NCBI RefSeq assembly: GCF_001591005.1
Contig: NZ_BCTY01000003.1
Span: 62,001 to 126,000, forward strand
Reading direction: 5' to 3'
DNA: 64,000 bases
From: Sphingomonas sanguinis NBRC 13937
Lineage (GTDB): Bacteria; Pseudomonadota; Alphaproteobacteria; Sphingomonadales; Sphingomonadaceae
Positions 25,522 to 33,026 of the stretch are shown here, in pieces. The notes beneath the pieces are model-generated. The model was not told the origin of the DNA, did no database searches, and saw nothing but the letters and a program-made list of their open reading frames with translations. Numbering within the stretch: position 1 is the first letter of the stretch; every line of letters begins with the position of its first letter. The translations under genes were made by a program, and so were the position numbers.

Positions 25522-26652
25522 ATGACGCACGCCCCGATACTCATCGTCTTCGGCACCCGGCCCGAGGCGATTAAACTGTTCCCGGTCGTCAACGCCTTAA
25601 CCCAGATTGGGGCGGCGCCGGTGCGGGTATGCGTGACCGCGCAGCATCGCGGCATGCTGGACCAGGTGCTGGATATCGCTGGGCTGACGCCCGACTATGA
25701 CCTCGACCTGATGGAGCCCGGCCAGTCGCTCGACCGGCTGACCGCCCGTCTGCTGACCGGGCTGGGCGAGGTGATGGATGCCGAGGCGCCGGCGATGGTC
25801 GTCGTGCAGGGCGACACCGCCACCGCGATGGCGGGCGCGCTGGCTGCCTATTACCGCAAGATCCCGGTCGCGCATGTCGAGGCGGGGCTACGCTCGGGCG
25901 ATATCTACCAGCCCTGGCCCGAAGAGGTGAACCGGCGCATGATCGCGCCGATCGCCGCACTGCATTTCGCCCCGACCGAGACCGCCGCCGCCGCCCTGCG
26001 GGCCGAGGGGATCGACCCAGCGAAGGTGCATGTCACCGGGAATAGCGTGATCGACGCGCTCCACTGGACCAGGGCGCGGATCGCCGCCCAACCCGCGCTG
26101 GCCGGTGATCTCGATCCCATATTGGCGCGGATGGCGGGCAAGCGGATCGTGCTGGTGACCACCCATCGCCGCGAGAATTTCGGCGACGGCATGGCCGCCA
26201 TCGCCCGCGCGCTGCGCCGGATCGCCGAGCGACCGGATGTCGGCATCGTCTTCCCCGTCCACCCCAATCCCAATGTGGTGGCGGTGATGGACGAGTTGCT
26301 GGGCGATCATCCCGCCATCGCCCGTATCGCGGCGCTCGATTACCCCCATTTCGTGCGCGCGCTCGACGCCGCGCATATCGTCCTGACCGACTCCGGGGGC
26401 GTACAGGAGGAAGCACCCGCGCTGGGCAAGCCGGTGCTGGTGATGCGAGAGACCACCGAACGGCCCGAAGGCGTCACGGCGGGCACCGCACGGCTGGTCG
26501 GCACCGATGAGGATCGCATCGTCGACGAGGTAGTGGCGCTGCTCGACGACCCGGCTCGCCATGCCGCCATGGCGCAGGCGCACAACCCTTATGGCCGTGG
26601 CGACACCGCGCGGCAGATCAGCAGGATCATGACCCATGCCCTTGGACACTGA
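25522..26652 (+). CDS. wecB: UDP-N-acetylglucosamine 2-epimerase (non-hydrolysing)
   Basis: WecB converts UDP-GlcNAc to UDP-ManNAc. The 376-residue protein begins MTHAPILIVFGTRPEAIKLF, the usual N-terminus, followed by TAQHRGMLDQVL, HVEAGLRSGD, the VTGNSVIDAL segment and LTDSGGVQEEAPALGKP with the conserved catalytic and UDP-binding residues. ATG 25522 was chosen over ATG 25498. Its 3' end overlaps wecC by 17 bases; the two make UDP-ManNAcA together. Confidence 0.95.
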   Translation: MTHAPILIVFGTRPEAIKLFPVVNALTQIGAAPVRVCVTAQHRGMLDQVLDIAGLTPDYDLDLMEPGQSLDRLTARLLTGLGEVMDAEAPAMVVVQGDTATAMAGALAAYYRKIPVAHVEAGLRSGDIYQPWPEEVNRRMIAPIAALHFAPTETAAAALRAEGIDPAKVHVTGNSVIDALHWTRARIAAQPALAGDLDPILARMAGKRIVLVTTHRRENFGDGMAAIARALRRIAERPDVGIVFPVHPNPNVVAVMDELLGDHPAIARIAALDYPHFVRALDAAHIVLTDSGGVQEEAPALGKPVLVMRETTERPEGVTAGTARLVGTDEDRIVDEVVALLDDPARHAAMAQAHNPYGRGDTARQISRIMTHALGH

Positions 26653-27904
26653 GCTTTCCGTCACGGTGATGGGGCTGGGCTATATCGGCCTGCCCACCGC
26701 CGCCGTGATCGCGCGAACCGGGGCGATGGTGACCGGTGTCGATGTAACGCCATCGGTCGTGGAAACGATCAACTCGGGCCGCGTCCATATCGAGGAGGTC
26801 GATCTCGACGGCCTGGTCTCGGGTGTGGTCGCGCGCGGCAGCCTGAAGGCCTCGCTGACCGTCGCTCCCGCCGAGATCTTCGTCATCGCGGTGCCCACCC
26901 CGTTCACCCAGGATCGTCAGCCTGACATTACCTATGTCCTCGACGCCGCGCGCAGCATCGCGCCGGTGCTGAAGCCGGGCGACACGGTGATCCTCGAGTC
27001 CACCTCCCCGGTCGGGACGACCGAGCGGGTACGCGACCTGATCAGCGGCGAACGGCCCGACCTGAAGACGCCTGGCACCACCCGGCAAGGTGAGCAGGCC
27101 GACATTGCCATCGCCTATTGCCCCGAACGCGTGCTGCCCGGCCGCATTTTGGTCGAACTCATCGACAATGACCGCGTCATCGGCGGCATCACCCCGCGCT
27201 GTGCCCGCAAGGCGCTGGCCTTTTACCGGCGCTTCGTGCGCGGGGCCTGCGTCACCACGACCGCGCGTGCGGCGGAGATGACGAAGCTGACCGAAAACGC
27301 CTTTCGTGATGTCAACATCGCCTTTGCCAACGAGCTAAGCTTGGTAGCCGACACGCTGGGCGTCGATGTGTGGGAGGTGATCCGACTGGCCAACCGCCAT
27401 CCGCGCGTCAACATCCTGTCGCCGGGCCCAGGGGTCGGTGGCCATTGCATCGCGGTCGACCCCTGGTTCCTGGTCGCCGCCGATCCTGCCAACACACCGC
27501 TGATCCGTACCGCGCGCGAGGTGAATGACGGCAAGACCGATCATGTCATCGCCAGCGCCGCCGCTCTGATCGAGGCGCAGCCCGACGGCGCGCCCGTCGC
27601 CTGCCTCGGCCTCGCCTTCAAGGCCAATATCGACGATTTCCGCGAAAGCCCCGCACTGAAGGTCGCCGCCGCGCTGGCCGCCCGCTTCGGCGAGCGAATC
27701 TATATCGTCGAGCCTTATGCCACAAGCCTGCCCCGCGCCTTCGACGGCACCGGCGCGCGGTTGATCGACATCGACACCGCGCTGGAAACTTGTGACGCGA
27801 TGGTCGTTCTGGTCGATCACGATATCTTCCGATCCGTCCCCCTCGACGAACGGCGCGGCAAGGCGGTGCTCGACACGCGCGGGCTGTGGCCCGACCAAGG
27901 CTGA
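26636..27904 (+). CDS. wecC: UDP-N-acetyl-D-mannosamine dehydrogenase
   Basis: WecC oxidises UDP-ManNAc to UDP-ManNAcA using NAD. The Rossmann motif is VMGLGYIGLPTAAVIA. TSPVGTTERVRDLI and AYCPERVLPGRIL follow, and the catalytic Cys sits in GPGVGGHCIAVDPWF. GLAFKANIDDFRESPALK is the conserved third-domain motif. 422 residues is the normal size. It overlaps wecB, so it is translated from the same message. The product would feed an acidic surface polysaccharide or capsule. Confidence 0.95.
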   Translation: MPLDTELSVTVMGLGYIGLPTAAVIARTGAMVTGVDVTPSVVETINSGRVHIEEVDLDGLVSGVVARGSLKASLTVAPAEIFVIAVPTPFTQDRQPDITYVLDAARSIAPVLKPGDTVILESTSPVGTTERVRDLISGERPDLKTPGTTRQGEQADIAIAYCPERVLPGRILVELIDNDRVIGGITPRCARKALAFYRRFVRGACVTTTARAAEMTKLTENAFRDVNIAFANELSLVADTLGVDVWEVIRLANRHPRVNILSPGPGVGGHCIAVDPWFLVAADPANTPLIRTAREVNDGKTDHVIASAAALIEAQPDGAPVACLGLAFKANIDDFRESPALKVAAALAARFGERIYIVEPYATSLPRAFDGTGARLIDIDTALETCDAMVVLVDHDIFRSVPLDERRGKAVLDTRGLWPDQG

Positions 27905-27976
27905 GCACGCCCTTTCATTGCATGGGGGACCGGGGAGGACTAAGGACAACCGCCTGTACCGGAAGCCATATTCTTC

Positions 27977-28735
27977 ATGCTCGCCAAGTTACTGAATTTA
28001 CGAAAGCGCGTTCCCGAGTTCGTACCGGCCATGACACCCGGCCTACGGGTCTACGCGGTTGGTGATATTCATGGTCGGCTGGACCTGCTCGACCGGATTC
28101 TGATGCAGATCGACGCCGATCACGCCGCCCGGCCGCCTGCGGAGCGTCATCTGGTGTTCCTGGGCGATCTGGTCGATCGCGGCCCCGATTCCGCAGGTGT
28201 GGTCGAACGGATTCGCACGCTGGCCGAAGGCGATCCGAATGTTCACTGCCTGATGGGCAACCATGAGGAGATATTCCTCCGGTCCATCGAGGGCGATGAC
28301 AAGGCACTGCGCCTCTTCTGTCGAATCGGCGGGCGCGAGACGCTGATCAGTTACGGCGTCACGCCCGAGGACTATGAGCGACTGGACTATGTCGAGGTCG
28401 TCGAGCAACTGCTCGATCGGGTGCCAGCGGTACATCGCGACTTCCTGACCAGCCTCCAGGAAATCCTGATCATGGGCGATTATGTCTTCGTCCATGCAGG
28501 CATTCGCCCCGGCATTCCGATTGCCGAGCAGAAGCTGGCCGAAACACGCTGGATTCGCGATCCTTTTCTCGACCACCGGGCGCCGCTCGAAAAGATGGTC
28601 GTCCATGGTCATACGGTCGCCGAAGAGGCAGAAATGCTGCCCCATCGCATCGGCATCGACACCGGCGCCTATCACAGCGACCGACTGACTGCGCTGATGC
28701 TGGAGAATACCGACCGTCACGTTTTTTCCACCTGA
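27977..28735 (+). CDS. PPP-family metallophosphoesterase (serine/threonine phosphatase-like)
   Basis: A 252-residue calcineurin-like phosphatase with the full PPP motif set: VGDIHGRLDLL, FLGDLVDRGPDS, LMGNHEEIF, VFVHAGIRPG and VVHGHTV. These bind the two metal ions at the active site. The family includes bacterial PrpA/PrpB-type protein phosphatases and diadenosine-tetraphosphate hydrolases, and the substrate cannot be told from sequence. It stands 72 bases after wecC and could be expressed with it or alone. Confidence 0.87.
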   Translation: MLAKLLNLRKRVPEFVPAMTPGLRVYAVGDIHGRLDLLDRILMQIDADHAARPPAERHLVFLGDLVDRGPDSAGVVERIRTLAEGDPNVHCLMGNHEEIFLRSIEGDDKALRLFCRIGGRETLISYGVTPEDYERLDYVEVVEQLLDRVPAVHRDFLTSLQEILIMGDYVFVHAGIRPGIPIAEQKLAETRWIRDPFLDHRAPLEKMVVHGHTVAEEAEMLPHRIGIDTGAYHSDRLTALMLENTDRHVFST

Positions 28736-28929
28736 CGGGTCTTTACCAAGGCGAAACGTGTCGCGAGGCATTCCGTTTTGCGGCAAAGCTCAGTATAGCC
28801 GCAAAGCGGTAAAGTAATGTTGCATTGCCGCATCAGCGTGGGAGCATAACTGCCCCATGCTCGTTGGTGGGGTTGCCATGTCGCGGCTGACGTGCCATGG
28901 GCCCACTGACATTTTTAAGGGAGTTCGAC

Positions 28930-29169
28930 ATGCGTCTTGGGAAGTTTCTCGTCGCCGCTGCCGCCGTTTCGATGACCGTCGCTCCGGCGATGGCTGCGAA
29001 TCCGGCTGCCAGCCTTTCGGTTTCGAAGTCGGTTCGCGCTTCGGCTCCGGCTGCCAAGAAGAACGGCCTGGCCGGCGGTGGCATCCTCGTTGCGGTTCTG
29101 GCGGCTGCTGCCGTTGTGGCCGGCATCGTTGTCGTTGCCGACTCGAACGATTCGGCCGACAGCAACTAA
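28930..29169 (+). CDS. Small exported or membrane-anchored protein, unknown
   Basis: A 79-residue protein with a clear signal peptide ending APAMA (about residue 22), a short Ser/Ala/Lys segment, and a second hydrophobic helix (GILVAVLAAAAVVAGIVVV, about residues 52-70) before a polar DSNDSADSN tail. A good ribosome-binding site (AGGGAG, about 28918-28923) precedes ATG 28930, and a strong terminator follows, so it is probably a single-gene, well-expressed unit. No function is recognised. Confidence 0.78.
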   Translation: MRLGKFLVAAAAVSMTVAPAMAANPAASLSVSKSVRASAPAAKKNGLAGGGILVAVLAAAAVVAGIVVVADSNDSADSN

Positions 29170-29195
29170 GTTGCTTCAGCCTCACGGCTGAAAGG

Positions 29196-29224
29196 AATAG
29201 CGGCCTTCGGGCCGCTATTTTTTT
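29196..29224 (+). terminator. Rho-independent terminator of the small exported protein gene
   Basis: A perfect 10-base stem (29196-29205 with 29210-29219), a TTCG tetraloop and about seven T residues lie 27 bases after the stop. Confidence 0.93.
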
Positions 29225-29350
29225 GCCTGGCGAAGATCAGCCAAGGCGGACCAGTAGCGGTTACCATGGGTCACGGTCCCACAACCGTAGCCCCATGGCT
29301 GTGACAGCGCCTAAACAGACCGACTTTGCTTCTTTCCTACCCTGCTAAAG

Positions 29351-29480
29351 AGGTGGCAGGGGGCAAAGGGAGGCCAAAGGCGCTATCTTCTACCAAGCCG
29401 GACACACCTCTCCAGTAGGAGAGCAATAATCTTTGGCCGGATTGGCGGTCGGCGCCGTCATAGCGGCCGCCCTGCCACCT
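29351..29480. repeat. Nested inverted-repeat structure in a gene-free gap
   Basis: Three perfect inverted repeats nest inside one another: 29351-29360 with 29471-29480 (10 bases), 29372-29379 with 29431-29438 (8 bases), and 29408-29413 with 29418-29423 (6 bases, four-base loop). They would form one 130-base branched hairpin as RNA or a cruciform in DNA. No coding frame with convincing features lies in 29225-29734. It could be a structured RNA or the body of a small non-autonomous element; I do not recognise it. Confidence 0.5.
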
Positions 29481-29561
29481 GTGCTTGATTAAAGCTGGAA
29501 CGCGAAAGCGCGTTCCAGGGGCCTACCCGCAACTTGACGCGCGACACCCTGCATCACCGAT

Positions 29562-29690
29562 CTCATGATTGAGACGGCCGCAGCGACAAGCATCTCGGGG
29601 GATCGGACGATCTCGGAAGCCACGCAAAACACCATGCAGTGCAGCATGAAGGCCCATAGCATCACCCCGGACCACCATCTCACGAATGAG
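29562..29690. promoter_or_regulatory. Pair of palindromic operator-like sites
   Basis: Two similar sequences, ATCTCATGATTGAGAC (from 29560) and ATCTCACGAATGAGAC (from 29677), share 13 or 14 of 16 bases. Each contains a CTCA-N4-TGAG palindrome, at 29562-29573 and 29679-29690. They are 117 bases apart, about 11 helical turns. They look like binding sites for a dimeric regulator, but no regulator gene is adjacent and the regulated gene is unclear. Confidence 0.35.
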
Positions 29691-29734
29691 ACAGCAGCGT
29701 CGGGTACGCCTCCTGCCCAGGCTACGCCCATAGC

Positions 29735-29767
29735 AAAATCGCCGGAACCGTGTGGGGCTCCGGCGAT
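29735..29767 (-). terminator. Terminator of the FKBP isomerase gene
   Basis: On the minus strand a 12-base stem (29767-29756 with 29749-29738, one mismatch or G-T pair) is followed by four T residues, about 38 bases after the stop of the isomerase gene. The T run is short, so efficiency is uncertain. Confidence 0.65.
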
Positions 29768-29804
29768 CCTGTTCGATCGGGAAAGTCTTGACGGCTGGCC
29801 GCGA

Positions 29805-30374
29805 TCAGCGGGGTGACGGCGCGCCGGGTGCGCCGCCGGGAGCCCCACCGGGCATGCCGCCCATCATCGACTGCTGCGCCTGCATCTGCCGCAGAACCGA
29901 TTCTGGGATGAAGTCGAGCAACTCGACATCAAATACCAGCGTCGAATTGGCCGGGATCGGGCCATTTGCACGATCACCATAACCGATTTTGGCGGGCAGC
30001 CAGAAGCGGTACTTCGCACCCTTCGGCATCAGCTTCAGCGCTTCGGCAAAGCCGGGCAGCACACTCGACAGCGGCATCGGGGCAGGTTGCTTGGAGGCAT
30101 CGAAGACGGTGCCGTCGATCAGGCGGCCGGTATAATTGACCAGCGCCACATCGGTCGCCGTCGGGTGCGCACCACCCTGACCAGGCTCGATCACCTTATA
30201 CTGAAGGCCCGACGCGGTCGTCACGATTCCGCTGCCACGCGCTTCGCGTAGCAGGGCGGGATCACCCTGGCGCGCCAGAAGTGCCGCCAGAACGAGCGCG
30301 GCGGCCACCGCCACCCATATCCAGACCAGATAGGAACGCCGGACGGGACGAAGGGGAACAGCGGTTACGGACAT
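29805..30374 (-). CDS. FKBP-type peptidyl-prolyl cis-trans isomerase, membrane-anchored
   Basis: A 189-residue protein. An N-terminal membrane helix (about residues 14-35, YLVWIWVAVAAALVLAALLA) leads to a periplasmic FKBP domain: GLQYKVIEPGQGG, VNYTGRLIDGTVFDAS, LSSVLPGFAEALKLMPKG, and IPANSTLVFDVELLDF. A Gln/Met and Gly/Pro-rich tail of about 25 residues ends the protein. It would speed folding of periplasmic proteins. The next gene on the same strand upstream is rpsU, 163 bases away. Confidence 0.9.
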   Translation of the reverse strand: MSVTAVPLRPVRRSYLVWIWVAVAAALVLAALLARQGDPALLREARGSGIVTTASGLQYKVIEPGQGGAHPTATDVALVNYTGRLIDGTVFDASKQPAPMPLSSVLPGFAEALKLMPKGAKYRFWLPAKIGYGDRANGPIPANSTLVFDVELLDFIPESVLRQMQAQQSMMGGMPGGAPGGAPGAPSPR

Positions 30375-30537
30375 GCCTGCTTCTCGCTCTGTGCGTGGGC
30401 GTTCGTCGGATTACCCCGAACGGCAATCCTGAAGGCGCAGGACCGATTCGCGATAGTGCGAACCGGCCACCGATCTCATCGAGGCCCCACCCCGGCCGGT
30501 ACGGCCGTCGGGCAGGATGCCTCGATCGTTCGGCTTA

Positions 30538-30744
30538 TTACCGGGCGCCGTCGCGCTCGGCGCGCTTGCGCTCCAGCTTGCGAGCGCGACGCACAGCCGC
30601 CGCACGCTCACGAGCGCGCTTTTCCGACGGCTTTTCGTAGTGGCGACGGAGCTTCATTTCGCGATACACGCCTTCCCGCTGCAGCTTCTTCTTGAGCGCG
30701 CGAAGGGCCTGATCCACATTGTTGTCGCGAACGATGATCTGCAT
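30538..30744 (-). CDS. rpsU: 30S ribosomal protein S21
   Basis: A 68-residue highly basic protein beginning [20 protein letters not shown], typical of S21. The Arg/Lys/Glu-rich C-terminus is longer than in E. coli but normal for alphaproteobacteria. ATG 30744 is the family start; the frame is open seven codons further but that extension is not conserved. Confidence 0.96.
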   Translation of the reverse strand: MQIIVRDNNVDQALRALKKKLQREGVYREMKLRRHYEKPSEKRARERAAAVRRARKLERKRAERDGAR

Positions 30745-30920
30745 AAAAACGAATTGCTCCGGCAAAACAGGATAAAGCGGCCGCAGAACAACTGTGGCCG
30801 CATCGTCGGGCGCTCCTAGCAGCGTGACCGGCCGATGACAACCCGCTGCATCGCAATTCCCTCCGCCCCGCCCATACCCGCCGAACGCCCCGAACCGAAT
30901 GGCGTTGTCATCCGCTGGTC

Positions 30921-31090
30921 ATGCTGTGGTGAGGCAGACCACCGTAGAAGCATCGGCGTCCGGCTAACTCCCGTATGCCGGACACCCTGACATGTTCCGG
31001 CCCCTTTCAGGAGGCAGGAACGAAAGGGCGCGGTGCCTCCCCTGTCATCGTGCCAGCCCCGGTCCGCCTTCAACCGGACCGGGGCCCTCT
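30921..31090 (+). ncRNA. Candidate structured RNA or leader upstream of cysS
   Basis: The 380 bases between rpsU and cysS contain no convincing gene. On the plus strand, hairpins follow one another: 30921-30930 with 30938-30942 and 30949-30953; 30958-30964 with 30977-30983; 30986-30990 with 31007-31011; 31010-31016 with 31034-31040; and a perfect 10-base GC stem 31057-31066 with 31075-31084 followed by CCCTCTTT. The last resembles a weak terminator. It could be a small RNA or a cysS attenuator. No known RNA family was recognised, and hairpins arise readily in GC-rich DNA. Confidence 0.35.
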
Positions 31091-31125
31091 TTCGGGTCGC
31101 ATCCGACATGGCTAAGGCATGCGGC

Positions 31126-32583
31126 ATGACCGCGACCGCTCCCTCGTCCAGCATCCCGCTGATCCTGTATAACAGCCTGACCCGCGCCGCAGAGCCGTTC
31201 CGGCCGATCGACCCGGCCAATGTCCGCGTCTATTCCTGCGGCCCGACCGTCTACAATTACGCGCATATCGGGAACCTGCGCGCCTATGTCTTCACCGATA
31301 CGCTGTCGCGCGTGCTGCGGTGGAAGGGCTGGCCGCTGACCCACATCATCAACATCACCGATGTCGGCCATCTGACCTCCGACGCCGATGCCGGTGACGA
31401 CAAGATGGAGGCCGCCGCCAAGAAGAGCGGCCAGGATATCTGGGCAATCGCCAAGCATTATACCGACGCCTTCAAGCGCAATTTGAAGGACCTCGGCATT
31501 GCCGAGCCGACTCGCTTCCCCCTGGCGACCGAACACGTCCCGCAGATGATCGACTTCGCCAAGGCGATCGAGGCGAAGCACTGCTATCGCCTGCCCGACG
31601 GCCTGTATTTCGATGTCACCACCGTGCCCGATTATGGCCGCCTGGCGCGACATCAGGATGATGAGGGCGAGAGCCGGATCGATCCGGTCGCGGGCAAGCG
31701 GCATCCGGCCGACTTCGCCATCTGGCGCAGCTCGGCGCCGGGTGAGAATCGCCAAATGGAATGGGACAGCCCCTGGGGTCCCGGCGCGCCCGGCTGGCAT
31801 CTGGAATGCTCGGTGATGAGCAAGCAGTATCTGGGCGCGCAGTTCGACATCCATACCGGCGGCATCGACCATCGCGAGATTCACCACCCGAATGAGATCG
31901 CGCAGAATCAGGCGCATAGCTGCACGACGCACAGCGGCGCCAATATCTGGATGCACAACAACTTCCTGGTCGACCGCACCGGCAAGATGTCCAAGTCGTC
32001 GGGCGAATTCCTGACGCTGCAGGCGCTGATGGATCGCGGCTTCCACCCGCTCGCCTACCGCCTGATGTGCCTTCAGGCGCATTATCGCTCGGAAATGGAG
32101 TTTGGCTGGGATGGCCTGGCGGCGGCGCAGGTGCGGCTCAAGCGGCTGGTCCAGACGGTAGAAGGGCTGCGCACCCGCGCCGATTCGCCCGAAAAGGGCG
32201 ACGCCGCCGCCTATCGTGAGCGGCTGGACGCCGCGCTGTCCGACGATCTGGCGACGCCCCGCGCGCTGCCGGTGCTGGACGAGATGCTGGGCGACAAGAA
32301 GCTGTCGCCGGGCGTCCGGCTGGCGGCGCTGGCCGATTTCGATGCGACGCTGGGGCTGCAACTGACAACGCTGACCCGCGCCGATCTGCGCACCCGGCCC
32401 AAAACGGCAACGCTGGACGATTTGGAGATCGAGGCGCAACTGGTCGAGCGTCGCGCGGCCCGGGCGGACAAGGATTTTGCAAAGAGCGACGCGATCCGCG
32501 ACACGCTGCTCGCCGCCGGGGTCGAGGTGATGGACGGCGATCAGCTTGGCTGGGACTGGAAACCGGTATTGCCGGAGGGCTGA
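31126..32583 (+). CDS. cysS: Cysteinyl-tRNA synthetase
   Basis: CysRS charges tRNA-Cys. The protein of 485 residues has VYSCGPTVYNYAHIGNLRAY with the zinc-binding Cys and HIGH motif. The zinc-site region is PGWHLECSVMS with HTGGIDHREIHHPNE, and the KMSKS loop is RTGKMSKSSGEFLT. ATG 31126 is chosen because the catalytic domain begins about 17 residues later; in-frame ATGs at 31108 and further upstream would extend it into the hairpin region. Confidence 0.95.
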   Translation: MTATAPSSSIPLILYNSLTRAAEPFRPIDPANVRVYSCGPTVYNYAHIGNLRAYVFTDTLSRVLRWKGWPLTHIINITDVGHLTSDADAGDDKMEAAAKKSGQDIWAIAKHYTDAFKRNLKDLGIAEPTRFPLATEHVPQMIDFAKAIEAKHCYRLPDGLYFDVTTVPDYGRLARHQDDEGESRIDPVAGKRHPADFAIWRSSAPGENRQMEWDSPWGPGAPGWHLECSVMSKQYLGAQFDIHTGGIDHREIHHPNEIAQNQAHSCTTHSGANIWMHNNFLVDRTGKMSKSSGEFLTLQALMDRGFHPLAYRLMCLQAHYRSEMEFGWDGLAAAQVRLKRLVQTVEGLRTRADSPEKGDAAAYRERLDAALSDDLATPRALPVLDEMLGDKKLSPGVRLAALADFDATLGLQLTTLTRADLRTRPKTATLDDLEIEAQLVERRAARADKDFAKSDAIRDTLLAAGVEVMDGDQLGWDWKPVLPEG

Positions 32584-32595
32584 ACGCCCTCCGGC
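32571..32595. terminator. Hairpin between the convergent cysS and small membrane protein genes
   Basis: A perfect 10-base palindrome (32571-32580 with 32586-32595, five-base loop) spans the cysS stop codon and ends four bases before the convergent gene's stop. It has no T run on either side, so termination here would be inefficient or Rho-assisted. Confidence 0.4.
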
Positions 32596-32598
32596 CGA

Positions 32599-32913
32599 TC
32601 AGCGCCGCCCGCGTGGGCCGCGCATCCGCAGGCCGATGAACAGCACGGTCGGCCAGAACATGGTGTTGGCGATGTCGCCCAGCGTATCGGCCCAGCGCCA
32701 CGAGCCATAATGCATCCGGTCGAGGATCTCATTCGCCGCCTCGGCCAGCGCCACAAAGGCGAGCGGGATCGGCGTCGCCAGCGACCGGCGGGTCACGATG
32801 CGCGCCAGGAACAGCACTGCCATGCCCGCATGAACGTGAAGCAGGCTGTCGGCCATGCCGGTTCCGTCGCCGATCCACTGGATGAAATCGGCATAGCGTG
32901 CGGGGATATCCAT
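32599..32913 (-). CDS. Small membrane protein, paralogue of the one at 22888-23244
   Basis: A 104-residue protein with about three hydrophobic segments. LLHVHAGMAVLFLARIV, AEAANEILDRM and DIANTMFWPTVLFIGL align with the gene at 22888-23244, including the two His and the NTM-WPT motif. The N-terminus also matches loosely (WIG, TG and DS at equivalent positions). No function is recognised. It converges with cysS and is not in an obvious operon. Confidence 0.72.
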   Translation of the reverse strand: MDIPARYADFIQWIGDGTGMADSLLHVHAGMAVLFLARIVTRRSLATPIPLAFVALAEAANEILDRMHYGSWRWADTLGDIANTMFWPTVLFIGLRMRGPRGRR

Positions 32914-33026
32914 GCCGCGCCGCTTGCCCCGGCCAAGGGCGGGTTACAAGTGCGCGGGCGGCCAGTCCGTCCCTGCCGCCCGAAAAAGAAGGCGAAAGGC
33001 GCGAACGCCCCCTGGTCGGGCGCGGA

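Noticed and set aside
30921..31090. 6S RNA, SRP RNA or tmRNA
   Set aside because: The conserved cores of these RNAs were not found; only generic hairpins are visible, so no family is assigned.
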